Shown here: in pieces, positions 12,486-25,096 of the stretch
Position numbering within the stretch: position 1 is the first letter of the stretch
How the letters are laid out: each line of letters starts with the position of its first letter
Notes under the pieces: generated by a model
Databases searched by the model: none
What the model saw: only the letters and a program-made list of their open reading frames with translations
Told to the model about the DNA's origin: nothing
Made by a program: the position numbers and the translations under genes
Assembly: GCA_017590115.1 (NCBI GenBank)
Contig: JAGGNK010006448.1
Span: 6,744,099 to 6,808,098, forward strand
Source of the DNA: Montifringilla adamsi
Lineage: Eukaryota > Chordata > Aves > Passeriformes > Passeridae
Length of the DNA stretch: 64,000 nt
Direction of reading: 5' to 3'

Positions 12486-14274
12486 CAGTTCAGGATGTGG
12501 TTCAAGAACTGCAGTTGCTGTGACATTTTTAAGTGAAAACTTGATTAAAAGTCAGAGGATGTTCAGTTGGAAGCTGGAAGAGACCATAGTGTTCATACTT
12601 ATTAAGTCTCTTAGGACAAAGTAGAATGTGATTCAGCCTTTAATTCCCTGAGCTAATTTAGGAGAAGAAAAATGCCCACCAGGATGTCAAATCCTTCAGC
12701 CTGAAGGTGGACAGGTATTTCCTGCTACCTTTGGCAATGCTTCTGATGTGTAAAGATAAAAGAAAACAAAAGATTAAAAAAAGGAAAAAAAAAAGTGTGG
12801 GATGAGCCTCTACAAAGCCTGTGTTTAAGATTTATGAATACTGTAAAACACCTCTTTATAGTTTAGTGAATAGACAGTCCATCTTTTGGGATCACAATAT
12901 ATCCTGGAAAGATTAACTTTCAGTATTTCCTAACCTTTCTGTTGCTCTCTTAGCTGGTATGGCATTGGCTCCTAAATTTGCCTTATAAAATAGAAATGCT
13001 TTCTCCATTCATATATCCCTCCTCTTTTTCTTCCCCGTTTTCCTTCCCCTTGTGTAAAGCTTAACAGGATTTGAACTCAGCAAGCTGGTAATTAATTAAA
13101 TAAATTAAAAGCACAACCCCTGAGGTGTGACCTGAGGGAGGAAATTGCTCTGACCGCTCAGTGACACAGAATGTGATTACTGAAAGATTAACAATGGGAA
13201 AGACAGCTGAAGAAACCACCTAAATAGAGAGTCACAAGATCCATTTCCACTCTATTAGACCAAGAGCCATCCAGCTGGATCTTAGCAGATGGTCTCAGTC
13301 TCTTGTAAAATATTGAAGTATGCCTTAATTCTGTTTTAGGATTTCTACTGAAGAAAGAACCTCGATTTATTGTATTTTTACTGCTGACAGCAGTAGTCCA
13401 TTGAAATGGCAGTGAAAGCACAGGGAGACACTGGGGTTACTCTGTCTTTCTGGCTGACTGCCCACAGAGGCAAGGAAGTCACTACTATTGTAATGCAGAT
13501 GACAGAAATTAAGGCACACACTGCAGCTGAACTAATTGAAAGGAACTCACTGCACACCCAAATATAATTTCAACTTTAAAAATGCATTTTAGCTTATTAA
13601 GTAGCATCACAAGTTTCTGAGAGATGAACACCCAACTGAATTATTAAGCTGTGCAGCTCAGTAGTGCAGCAATTCAAAACAATCACAAAGATTTACATTC
13701 AATACCCAGGCTGGAAAACCTCTCCTTGGTTATTTTTTTGGTTTGTTGTTTGGTTTTTTTTTTAATTTTTGTTTTGTTGTTGTTATTTGTTGTTGTTGTT
13801 GTTGTTGGGTTGTGTGGTATTTTTGTGGGTTTTTTTTGTGTTTGTTTTTTTTTTAGGGGTGTGGTTTTGGAAGAGAAAAGGGGAGGTTAGAAGGACTAAA
13901 TACAGAAATATACAGAAATATTAGTCACCTTTGCATTTTCTCAGCTCTAGTTCCAAAAGACTCAGTGATCAGAGGATTTTTCTAAGTAAATAAACTGCAA
14001 TGATTTGGATATGAAATCCTCTTAAAGATATGGCCTGAGACTCAACTCTATGCCAACTTTATGAAAAACAATCTTACTGACTTCAGTAGAGTTATTTCTT
14101 ACTCGTATCAACTTAACAGTAAACAGAATCGCCTGAAAAATATGCTAAAATTAAAAAAAAAAAAAAAAAAACCAAAAAAAAACCACCAACCCAAAAACCC
14201 ACATATTCTTACTTCCATCTCCACCTTTGCTTTGCAGGCATTACTGTAGTCATTCAATAATGAAAACAGGCTAT
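12486..14274. other. unique-looking DNA with G/T-rich and A-rich tracts
   Basis: No gene was recognised. A T/G-rich low-complexity run covers 13729-13855 and produces a spurious valine/phenylalanine-rich frame. An A19 run lies at 14153-14171 next to an A/C-rich segment just upstream of the next CR1 piece. Confidence 0.6.
13729..13855. repeat. T/G-rich low-complexity tract
   Basis: A long run made almost only of T and G, including a GTT trinucleotide array near 13781-13806. On the other strand it is an AAC-type A-rich tract. Confidence 0.9.
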
Positions 14275-14514
14275 AAGGGGAACATAAGGAAGAATTTTTC
14301 TTACAGTAAGGATGGTGAGGCACTGGAACATGTGTCCTAGAGAAGCTGTGGATGAAAACTCCATCCCTGGAGGTGCTCAAGACCAGATTGATGGGGCTTT
14401 GATCCCAGCAAACTGGTTTACTGGAAGGTGTCTCTGCTTACAGCAGGGAACTTGGAACTAAATGACTTCTAAAGATGCTTTCCAAAACAAACAATTCCAT
14501 GGCCCTTATCCTCT
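14275..14514 (+). mobile_element. CR1 LINE, short 3' end fragment
   Basis: This is the last part of a CR1. GGTGAGGCACTGGAACA (encoding the RHWN region) sits near 14313, followed by the stretch for PSLEVLKTRLMGL, the lead GTGTCTCTGCTTACAGCAGGG of the 3' UTR and a degraded CCTTCCAACC-type end. It is strongly 5' truncated and inactive. An A-rich tract at 14537-14558 lies just beyond it. Confidence 0.85.
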
Positions 14515-14536
14515 CATGGAAAAATAGAAGAAGAAG

Positions 14537-14558
14537 AAAAAAAAAAAAAAAAAAAAAT
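14537..14558. repeat. poly(A) tract
   Basis: Twenty-two A residues preceded by GAAGAAG. It could be a decayed retroposon tail or slippage. Confidence 0.9.
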
Positions 14559-16395
14559 TGTATTGTTATAAACCATTCATTTTATTATTGTGAAAGGCTC
14601 AATAAAAAATGAATTTCAATCAATGCAACCTAAAAACTCACCTTCGCAGAAAATGGCTATTTCTGAAAGTGAAATGGAGTGCATATTATCTGAAGATTAT
14701 ATTGAAGAAAAGATGAAATAATATATTAAATTCTGTTACAATGACAGCAAATAACTAAAAGCTTCTTTGATATATGCTTTCATTAAATATTTGCCTCATG
14801 GGGTTTTTTTTCTTTTTTTGGGCAAGATTGAAAGCCTCAGTAGTAATTTACAAACAAAATGTGATCAAAATATTAAAACTATTTACTCTTTACTTCTGTC
14901 CATGCTGGGAAGATCTACAGTGACATACTTCAGCAAAGTTCTGAGCTCCTTAGAACAACCCAGGAAAAAATAAAAACTTTGTATAATTTGTTAAATGTGC
15001 TTGAGTTGAACCAGTTGTGCTACAGCCAATCATTTACCCTTCTTTATGTCACTCTGTAATTTCTGTCTTTAGATCCTGTGCTCAGTTTTTTTATTCCAAA
15101 TCATCCTCTTTGAAGTGTTTAATGATTTTTTTGTTTTTATGAACTTCCACTACTTACTTCAAGTATTATGAATAAAAACTGCATAAAATTCCATTTCATT
15201 TTCCACAAGGAAAAATTCTTGTACATATCCTATAAGTATTTTTCAAGAAAAGTTTGAGATAGAGGATGCAACAGCTAACCATTTGTTGGTAAATTAGAAG
15301 TAGGATATCAACAGATCATCTGAAACCAGCTCTTCAGGGTTGAGAGCCATAGGAGAGTAAAAAAAAAAACTCAACAACCCTTGCCCATGAAAACTATAAA
15401 AAACAGTGAGGAAGGTGTTTTGGGAAACTGTGAGAAACCTGTATTACTAAAATTTGCAGGTCCAGCCAAATTCAAAGTTTATACTTCAAAGTGCACTAAT
15501 TTCTGTTACAGAAACCTTTTTAGAGTAAAATTTTGTTGTGTTAAAAAGAAAATAATGAAGCTTCACAATCAAATTAAAAGCTATAAGAATCTATGCAATA
15601 TTTCCTTTAAAAAATTCTACTAGGAAAAAAAACCTCAACAACTCCCCAAAATGAATATTAAATGCTTAACAGATTTCCCAGGAATTTATTCTTCTTGATA
15701 GATGCAGCCACTTATATCTTTCAGTTAACAGTTATATAATCATAACAAACACATTCTTAGGGTGGGGAGGACACTGAATATTAAATGTCAGAATTTTATT
15801 TCTAGAAAAGCAGTTTTCACATTTTGGCTGCAGATGGCAGCAAATATCCAGTGAACAGCAGTTTTTCCAAGATACATTACGTTACACATTACTACATGAC
15901 ATCTATGGGCAGATCAAGTTAACTATCATATATTTTGTTAAGAAAATTATAAAAGTACTTACATAATATTAAAAGTATGCATCCTAAACTATTAATTTAA
16001 CTAATTTGATATGTTTTCCTGAGCAAAATTATATGACATCATATATAGGATGGAGCTCCACTGCTGGGGAGCTCCAAGCACTAAAACAAGCAGGATTTTA
16101 CTTGTTTTTTTTGAAGAGATAATTTGAAAATGTAGCACTGAATTTAACAGCTGGTTAAATGTCTTGTGTTATATATGCCAGTATTTATTATATCTGCCAT
16201 TTATAATATTCCCCTATTTAGAAAGTCGCCTTGGTCATAAGGTCATTCCAAATGCAACTGTGACAAAAAGATCCTACAGCTCATTCAGGAAGGAAATGTA
16301 TTTGTGAATCAGTTGAAACACTTCTGCTCTTACAAAGACTTTTTCTTCAGTGGAGGTTGGATATTGGTATAACTTCTGAAGAACAGGTCAATTAC

Positions 16396-16403
<8 letters not shown>

Positions 16404-16433
<30 letters not shown>
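16404..16433. repeat. (TA)15 microsatellite
   Basis: A pure TA dinucleotide array of fifteen units, preceded by GTGTG. Confidence 0.95.
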
Positions 16434-16438
<5 letters not shown>

Positions 16439-16502
16439 TTTAGATATAAACTGTTTACCACATCTGAGACCAAGTAGACCAAGCTACACCTAAATTTCTA
16501 AA

Positions 16503-16531
16503 TTTCTAAATTTCTCTGAGAAATTTAGAAA
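16503..16531. repeat. perfect 14-bp inverted repeat, 1-nt spacer
   Basis: The arm TTTCTAAATTTCTC at 16503-16516 is followed by a single T and then its exact reverse complement GAGAAATTTAGAAA at 16518-16531. The left arm is the last unit of a short direct array (CTAAATTT repeated between 16490 and 16513). The palindrome may therefore have arisen by template switching on that array. Confidence 0.9.
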
Positions 16532-17559
16532 GAAAGAGATTCTCAGGGAACCTTGTGATTCAACAGCAGGAACCAAGACCTGATGACACTATAATCCATT
16601 GTAATGGACGACAGAGCTGTTGTTTAGATACTGCATTGGCAATATTTAGCTACAGATTGGCAGATTATGATTAATCAACCACATCATCAAAGTGCCCTAT
16701 TTCTTGTATCCAGCTGAGAATATTCTCGTTACTACTCTGCTGCACTGATCAGAAAGAAAGTTAAAAAGTTGTACTTTCATATACATAGGGACAATTTTTT
16801 CTCTTCTTAAAGAAAGCATTGTAGGATGTACCATTATCCTGTCTGCCTGCTAAGCACATTAATGCTAAGTGTTTGTAGTTGCTGAGATAAATGTTGTTAT
16901 GAAATAGAATTAAACTGGACATGGTGCAGCTAGATAGTCCCATCTAGGTTTTTTCAATCTCATCTCTACTGTGGAAGTATGGACCCATCATTCTTTCAAG
17001 GTCCCCTCCAGTATGAGCTGTTTTACACTTCTGTGAACATCAATAATCAGACATGGAAACTTTATATTATTTTTTTATTTGGGTCTCTGTGCATTAAGTC
17101 CTTTCTTCTGTTTTCAAACATCTGCTACATCACAATAATGGAGATCTTTGATCCCATTCTGTTACAAAAACGTTGAAGAAATGTACATGAAATCTTTAGG
17201 GTGTAAAATTTTCCACAGCACAAAAATTCTTGACTTGTACTTGATTCTTACAGAGCTTTCCATCAGTCTAGTTGAGCAGTATAGTTGGGCTATATTAAGA
17301 TATATTAGTTTAAAAAAATCTCTATGGATAAAAAACAGGTAAAACAACTAGTTCTGTTAGACTGAAATCCATAATAATGAATTATGCTAGTCTTTGGCCT
17401 AAAATTCACAGTGAAATATTGCCTTTATGTGCATGTTAAAGTTTTTAATTAATCCTTTTTTCCCTTTCCATTCAGAATCATTATTTTATTGTATCAGCTT
17501 CCTTGTATAGATCCTCCTATAAGCTATGCTAAGGCACATGGAAAATAAAAATGCAGTTT

Positions 17560-18090
17560 GAGGCAGCCAGCACAGATTCACCAAGGGGAAATCCTGTCTG
17601 TCCAACCTAGTGGCTTTCTATGATGGAGTAACTACATGTAATAGCTAAAGTTACAAATGCCTTTTATCCAGATTTCTGTAAACCTTTGACACAGTCCTCC
17701 ACAGCATCCTTCTCTCTAAACTGAAGAATAGTGGATTTGATGGATGAACTGTTAGGTGGATTAGGAATTGGTTGGCTGGTCACATCCAGAGGGTAGAGGT
17801 CAATGGCTCAGAGCCCTGATGGACAGCAGTGACAAGTAGACTATTTACAAGAGCTTGTAAGGACAAGAGGGAATGGGTTCAAAGTAAAATAGAGTGAGTT
17901 TAGGTTGGAGGTGAGGCACTGGAACAGGTTGCTCAGGGACCCTGTGAGTGCCTCATCCCTGGGAGTGTTCAAAGCCAGGCTGGATGGGGCTCTGAGCAAC
18001 CTGGTTGAAGGTGTCCCTGCCCACAGGGAACTAAGTGATCATCAAGGTCTCCTTCCAACCCAAACCATTTTATGATTCTATGATTCTACA
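17560..18090 (+). mobile_element. CR1 LINE with internal deletions
   Basis: The left part encodes the start of the CR1 reverse-transcriptase region: HRFTKGKSCLSNLVAFYDG near 17570-17625, then a FCKTFDTV block and NWLAGHIQRVEVNGSEP up to about 17830. The sequence then jumps directly to the 3' portion (CTATTTACAAGAGCTTGTA near 17842), skipping the catalytic core and most of the C-terminal region. A second smaller gap sits near 17910, where CR1 normally has the segment around KKFFT. The 3' end is well preserved: CCTTCCAACCCAAACCAT and two copies of ATGATTCT. Confidence 0.9.
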
Positions 18091-19064
18091 AAAGTTTTAA
18101 ATATGCAATCTAAACCATCTGAAGATTTTAAGGAGCATTCAATCAGATGGTTTATCTTTTGATTTCATGCATTCCTTTCAAAATTATTTATTCCTTCTTA
18201 TTTGTTGATACAAAAAGTTGTTTCAAGCCAACTTTGCTAATAGCTTTATCTGACATTCTTATTAATGCACTTGTTTCAGAGTTTTTGATTTCCTATTAAG
18301 AGTTTAAAATATTTAGCATAAAACACATAAAAAATGAATACAGACCATATGATATTAATCTACATGATATTCTCTGCTTTCCTTGTCCTTTGATTACTGT
18401 GTCTATCGAGCCTCAGTTGATGTTGTTGGTTCCATTGCAGTAGTAAAAAATCAAAAGTTCATACAATTCTCATGTGGCACTGATTCTGATTTTAGTTCTA
18501 GTTTTCTTTTAAAAAACTCTTTATTTCTGGAGTGATACTGTACATCTAGTTAATTACTAGTGATGTTTCCTAATACTTTTTTTCCTAATGTTTATTTATA
18601 ATAAATTCAGAGGGATAAAAAATGGCTGGCATATATTACTGTCTTGTAATGAACAGAATGAAACTGAATACAGACAATTAGAACATCATTGTCTTAACAG
18701 CTGTGCATACTAATACTGCAATTCTAAGCAAACAGAAAATTCCCTTGGGTAGCTGCCAGCAAATCCTTGAAATGCTTAGACTTCTTATACCTTTCCTCAT
18801 TGAATTAGAGCTTCCCTAGTTCTTGAGACAATTCCACCTCTGACCATGCATGAATTTGGCCAAGTCTGAGCATCTTAACACTTCTCTCATCCAATTCCAA
18901 TTTGAATTTGGCAGTGAGTATTCCTTGCTTTGTTGCCCTAATCTGATTTACATTGCAGTAAGGGAGGCTGGTAAGATTGCTGTCTGGAATGTTTACATTT
19001 GTCGCAAAAACTTCCTTATGTAACAAGCTTTTTCGATGATTTTTATGAGGCTCTTGGAGAGGAA

Positions 19065-19086
19065 TGTGTGTCTGTGTGTGTGTGTG
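19065..19086. repeat. (TG)n microsatellite
   Basis: A short TG dinucleotide array with one TC interruption. Confidence 0.9.
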
Positions 19087-19974
19087 AGGTGAAAACAAAC
19101 TTCCAAGGGATTCATTTGAAAGCAACCTCTGTCTAACCACACTCTTGTTCATAAGGAGATTCCTGTCTACAAATCAGTTGATGAGGATGATAAATTACCT
19201 GATATGAATGATCCAAGGAAGGAATGTTTGTCACTCAGAGAAGGAGGTTAGCTTGCTCAGACTGAGGATAGTTTTTGTGCTATCTGTGCCTAAATTGAAG
19301 GACACTATATATTTTACTAATATGGCTGTTAGGTAGTTAGGACTCTTAGAAAGGTGATAGATTAGTGTCAAATTTAGAAACAATACAACTACTTAAATAA
19401 TAAATACAAACATAAATAAACACAGTGGGAAAAAAACCACAAAAAACTTTCAAATTTTTTCTTATTTCCATACGTATGAGCCTTCAGACAATAAAAAGTT
19501 GGCTGTCATGCACATTCAGTGTTTTAATGTATATTGAATAAGAAGAATATTTTAAAGAAGATATTACCATCCTTTCTAGCAACTGTAAAATCCAGGGTTT
19601 CAATTCTAACAGAAATAGGAGGCAAGAGAAGCTTTACATGTGATGATCATTTGTTATTTTCCTCTATAAAATGACAGAAATTGTTAAAGAAAATGCTTTT
19701 ATTCATATGCCTAGGAGGATCCTTGGGATTTTTTTTTTTCCACTTGGAGAATTTTCTTTTCAATTTGACTACATGTGCAGCTGTGCTGCTTTGCAATTTC
19801 TGCACATATATCCAAAGGCTCGACTATTATGAAATGAAACAAAATTAATATGTCCACACAAACTTCTTGGATTCTATTAAAATCTCTCCACTCTCCTTTG
19901 GGTGTGTGTTGTGAATTTTTCTTTATTTAATTTCATATCTGCTTTTGATACTTCTATAAGTGTACTTAAATGTA

Positions 19975-19992
19975 AGAAGTGTATACACTTCT
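19975..19992. repeat. perfect 18-bp palindrome
   Basis: AGAAGTGTATACACTTCT is identical to its reverse complement. Partial copies of the half-site (AAGTGTA) flank it at about 19958 and 19996, so the local sequence looks like repeated half-sites. Confidence 0.9.
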
Positions 19993-21749
19993 GTAAGTGT
20001 ATATACTTGCAATCATCTTTATTATGACATCAATTGATTTGGTATTTCATAAATTGTTACAGTTTCTGATGATATACATTTAGTAAGGCATATGTTATGT
20101 TATAGTAGATATGAAGTAGGATTTATACCTGTCCTGAACACCTGTTCAGTTTTTTCAGTTATGGAGATTCTAATTTTCATATTTTATCTGGAAGAAAAAT
20201 AAGGGTATAAGAAGTGTAGAGAAAAACTTTGGATAAAAAGAAATATATTCAATGGAAACATAAAGCTTAACAGTCAGAGAGATGGCACACATTTCTACAG
20301 TGTTTTGTATAATGAGATAAATATTTTAATTTCTCCTTTTATCTGAGAATTTTGAAATTTTTAATTAAAATATTAAAGTGATTTTAATATCCTAGAATTT
20401 TATTATTTATAAAAATACATTAGAATTCATATTCTTAATGACTGGTCAAGTTATATTGATTACATCTTAAAAATTTTATTTTTGCAAAATGTGGATATCA
20501 CATAATCAATTTATGCTGGTTTGAAAACAAATACTGTAATGTCAGTAAAGACTTTACTCCCATAGCAGTCAGTCAAGTCAACATCACCTGTTATTTATCC
20601 TTTCCTTTCTGCTGGAGTCCACATAGTAGCCTTCTGAGACTGACGTGCATTTTGTTAAGTTTTTTTCTATTCAAAACATCCAAAACAGTGGAAGGCAGTG
20701 TCTCAGTTTATCAGAGAAGTATGTTTATACCAGGAAACAGGATACATTTCACGGCCTGGAATGCAACAAGAAGACATATGAAAAAATTACTTCCTAGGAA
20801 TTTCCAGGGGAGTACTGAATGGGAATAAATGGCACTGTACTGAGAAAAATTGAGTATTTGTGTTCAGCTGTTTTTTTAGTTTGTTTATTTTTCTAGTGAT
20901 CTGTTATCACTCACAAAAGCATTGATATATTCCGATGGTCAAAAACCATTTAGCAACTGTATAATTTCTGACTTTATGCTTCTTAAAATGTGTAAAGCAG
21001 TAAATTTACACAGGCACTGGCTTTTTTTTTGGAAAATACCAAGGAAGGAATTCCTCCTCTCTAATCCTCCAAAAGATGATTCATAATACTAGAAAGAGAT
21101 CTGTACTCAGTCAGCTGTCCTCATGCCAAAAGCTTTAAAATACCAGCAGTTCCCCACAGCAAAGTGCTGAGGGAGCAAGAGAAATTGTTTAACCAGATCC
21201 TATCACCCACTGTCCAAATTAATGTAATTCCATTTTTGAGGCTTCTTGTAATTTTGCCATCTAAACACAGCTACCCACAACCAGACTATGTAATTATGAG
21301 TAGATGACAAATAAACTGTAATTTAGGTGTACAAGTAAGATGAAATTTGGTTACTTCTTTTTTCTCAGTAAAATGCTCTTTACAATTCTATACAGAAGAA
21401 TATTGCAACATGGTCTGAGTAGGGGTGACATGTTTGCTATGAGTTTCTCATTCATTTGAAGGAAAGAGTGTACATTTTATAAATCTCTGCTTTAATCCAG
21501 AGTCATCATGAAGCACTGAATCTAGCACTTCAATTTAGGCCTCTATATTTACACCAGAAGGATAAATCAAAGTTAATCTGATGTTTTGTCCATAGAATGA
21601 TGGGGCAAAAAAGCAGTATTATATAGGTAACTGAGATTTCCCTAAAGGAAAGTTTGCCCCATTAATTTCAAAAATGAAATTTATCAAAATCTCCATTAAA
21701 ATTATTTTTTAGGATACTGGCCATTATGAATGATTAGTCAGAATCAAAG

Positions 21750-21778
21750 TTAGCATTACAGCACTGCTGTAATGCTAA
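21750..21778. repeat. perfect 14-bp inverted repeat, 1-nt spacer
   Basis: TTAGCATTACAGCA at 21750-21763, a central C, then the exact reverse complement TGCTGTAATGCTAA at 21765-21778. It lies in unique-looking DNA with several TGATTAG/GTTAAT homeodomain-type words around it. Confidence 0.9.
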
Positions 21779-24700
21779 AGAGAATATTATTTCATATTCC
21801 TCTGGCTGATTAGTTGTTAATCACTCTATCAGAACATTTCAGGGTTAATTTAATAAAGAGAGAGAAAGAGCCTGAAACTAAAGGGGAAGAAGAAATAATC
21901 TCTCTAATCAAATATTAGTCACACTGAACAGTGTAGCAGGTGTTGGCAACAGAAAGCTTTCATTTTCCCATAACCAGACAGTCTCAATTGCACAAACATG
22001 GGTGCCCGTGCCCGTGCAGAATCCATGATGTGTACACTGCTAAATAAAAAAGTGGGGAGAACAAGGTCAAGCAATGTTCTTACATGTCCTACACTTAGTT
22101 AGAGGGACATGTGCAGTAAATCAGTGTGTCCCGTGTGCCTTTGACCTTTACTGACCACAAGACCATGCTTTGCACAACGCATTGATCTTTTCTAAACTAA
22201 TTAAAATATTCTCAGCAGACCAAATTCCTAATGATATCCAAAAGTCCTCCAAAATATTTGAACCAAATATTATTTAAAGTAGTGCTAACACTCCTATTCT
22301 TGACTAAAAAGTGCATGTGCTGGTTTAGTGGTTATTTATTTCCTCTGAACCAGATGAGCTCATCTTTTCAGTTCCATCTTCTAACTGTTCCTTCTAACCT
22401 AATTTAACTTACATTAACCAGTGTTTACTCTTAAAAAATAGAAAGACATCTCAAAAACATTGGTGAGATGGTATAAATAATATATGCATGGTTTTGAAAA
22501 TGCTGCAGTTGAAAAGCACGTCAGAGTTAATTGAATACAAACACAAGAAATTAAGATGCTGTCAGAAAACAAACAAACAAACCCTTCATGTTGAAAAGGA
22601 GAGTAGAAGCACAAGGGGATTATGCAGAGACTGAGTCTATTTGAAATGGAAGAAAGAAGTCCACAAAGGATGCAAAGAAATATTATTCAAAGTTGTTGAA
22701 ATAGAAATGTCATTCCTTTATAAAAAGCTTATCGGTTCGCCTGGACAGAAAAAATAAGTGATAATAAATAATATATAATTATTATTCATATGTCCTACTC
22801 TGTAATAATAGTGAAAGAGCTTTTTTCCTAAAACGTCAAGATTATAATTTTTTCTGAGAAATGTGTGCTGTCAATATAAGGTCCTGTTTATGTGTTTTAT
22901 GTCCTCTGATATATATATATTGAACATTTCAACGTACAGGCTTAACTCATAAGTAAGTAGGTTAAGTAATTGAAACAAAATCTTTATAAGGTCATACTTA
23001 GAGGTCTTTCCTGTGAAAGGTCCACACTTCTGAAAGGCACTTAAATAAGTATTAATGTACATTCCTGTATTTATTATAAGGTAAGATTTATTGAGTTTTC
23101 AGCAGAGGGCTAGAATTTTTTGTGTTAGTGTAATTTGTTTAAGAATGGAACTATATGCTTTATTGACATTACCTTTTGAGAAGTTCAACATCTTGAGTCT
23201 CTTCACCAAATGAATAAGTGTTTATTTTACTGTGATAATCATGGACACTCAACTGAAACTAATTATAATTTTAAAAAAGCATAAAGTGTTTAAGCCATGC
23301 ATTTTTAATGCATGCTTTCTGGTTAATGAGGAAGTAATGTTCATGAGGCCTATTTTATTTTTTAAGACACAATTTTGCTCCAGACTGTAAGGAGCATGGA
23401 ATGTATACAGGTACCAAAGCACAAATTTCAAGTTATATACATCAGAGGTCTATCTCAGAATGCGGTGCACAGGAGCACAGGCATGAGGAGATGATAAAAG
23501 ATGGAGCACAGGAGACATCACAAGTGTGAGCAATTCATTCATAAGGGGGTCCTGACCAGGAGCTGGTCAAAATTGGTTTCGGAAGTTCAAAAGTGAACAA
23601 AGTGTCTTACATATGCAAAAGACACTAAAAATTGTTAATTTGGATTAACAAGGAATTGCAGACCGATGAAGATAAGCCAAGGTGAAGAAGGATATTAAAG
23701 AGAATAACCCCAAGTGAATCCTAGACTAAGAAAGAAGGCACTGTTGACATAACCAGCACATCTGTCTGTGTGAAGAACTGCAGGTTTTCAATGTTATCCT
23801 CTCCCCTTCCTCCCCACATACATGAGAATGAAGCCACCAGCCTTAAGGTCCAGAGAAGCAGAAGAGGGTGAGCAGAGCAACAGGGGCAGGGCTAGAAGCC
23901 AAGTGTGGATAAACCAATATTAACTGTTTGGGTTTTTTTCACTGAACAATTATCTCTGGACTAACAAGAGTTGGTATTTCTATTAATGGACTGAAAAATA
24001 TAAGTGTTTTGCAGTGAGCATATTTTAAATTTGATTTAAAAAAAAAAAGTGGTGGAGGTGGTCAATCTCTGATATCTTTAATTACTTTGCTCTACAAAAC
24101 ACTTGGTTCAAAGAATTGCAGAAACCTGTAACAAACTATAATCACTTACAATTTTTAGGTATTCTTGTTAACATGAATAAAAAATGAAAGGATTGATTTG
24201 CCTGTAATTTCTTTTTGGGTTTTATGATTAAAAATTGCATTTTTTATAGAGTTAAGTAATATTATTGACAGTAATCAAACTAAAAATATATATGTAACAT
24301 TTAATTTTATTAAATGTAGTTAATCTAATAAATTTATGCATCAGAAGCCTCCAAACACCTCAGTAATAAATAATCACTGCATGAGGTTGAAAATATACTG
24401 ATTTTAAGAAGCACAAGTATTCTATATTCTCTTAACTTACTTTTTGTTTAGCAATGGAAATACTTGGCAATAGAACAAATTCCTCTTATCTAGTAAAATG
24501 CTTTTTGTTATCCAGATGGTACGTACTTACAATCAAGCACAGAAATCTTGGAACTTTTTCACGCTCTGAAAGTCACATTTCTATTTTTTTACTTCTTGTG
24601 TTAGTGCCTGAACTTTATCTGTTCTTTTCCTTTCCCTTTCTGAGGGGTTGTATACTGCAGGCCTAAAAAAGTCTGCATAAATGCCCTCTGAAATTATTTC

Positions 24701-25074
24701 TGCAGAGATGATTTCTCAGTACTTAAGACCTTTCTGGAAAACAGCAGCACTTGAGAGTTTCTGTGTCAACTTGGTGGAGTAAATATAAAGGACAGAGATG
24801 AGAAGCACTGCGTTCATTGACCTGCTCAGTCCTAACATTCAGACTCTTTCCCTTTACTATTGTTGTTGTTATTATTCTGGTAACTGTTATCATCATCGGC
24901 ATTGCCATTTATAGTCCTACATTTTCATTCTAAGGTATCAGCAGTGTTGCAAATTTGAAACAGATTCAGCAAAACTTAAATATTCTTACCATTTTGGACA
25001 AATCAGAGTAGAGTTTATCTTGTTTTCTGGTTTTATCTCTTTGGATTTTTTGGTGTGATTGTTTGCTTTCTTTC

Positions 25075-25096
25075 TTTTTTTTTTTTTTTTTTTTTT
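25075..25096. repeat. poly(T) tract
   Basis: Twenty-two T residues preceded by CTTTCTTTC. It may be a retroposon tail in minus orientation, but no body was recognised next to it. Confidence 0.9.

Larger units (their letters stand above)
14515..17559. other. AT-rich DNA with tracts and a hairpin
   Basis: No gene was recognised. The stretch contains A22 at 14537-14558, a TA array at 16404-16433 and a perfect inverted repeat at 16503-16531. Opposing open frames of about 60 codons at 17148-17347 overlap each other and look like chance. Confidence 0.6.

Noticed and set aside
13651..13890. Hydrophobic 79-codon frame resembling a membrane segment
   Set aside because: It is the T/G-rich low-complexity tract translated as Phe/Val/Leu.
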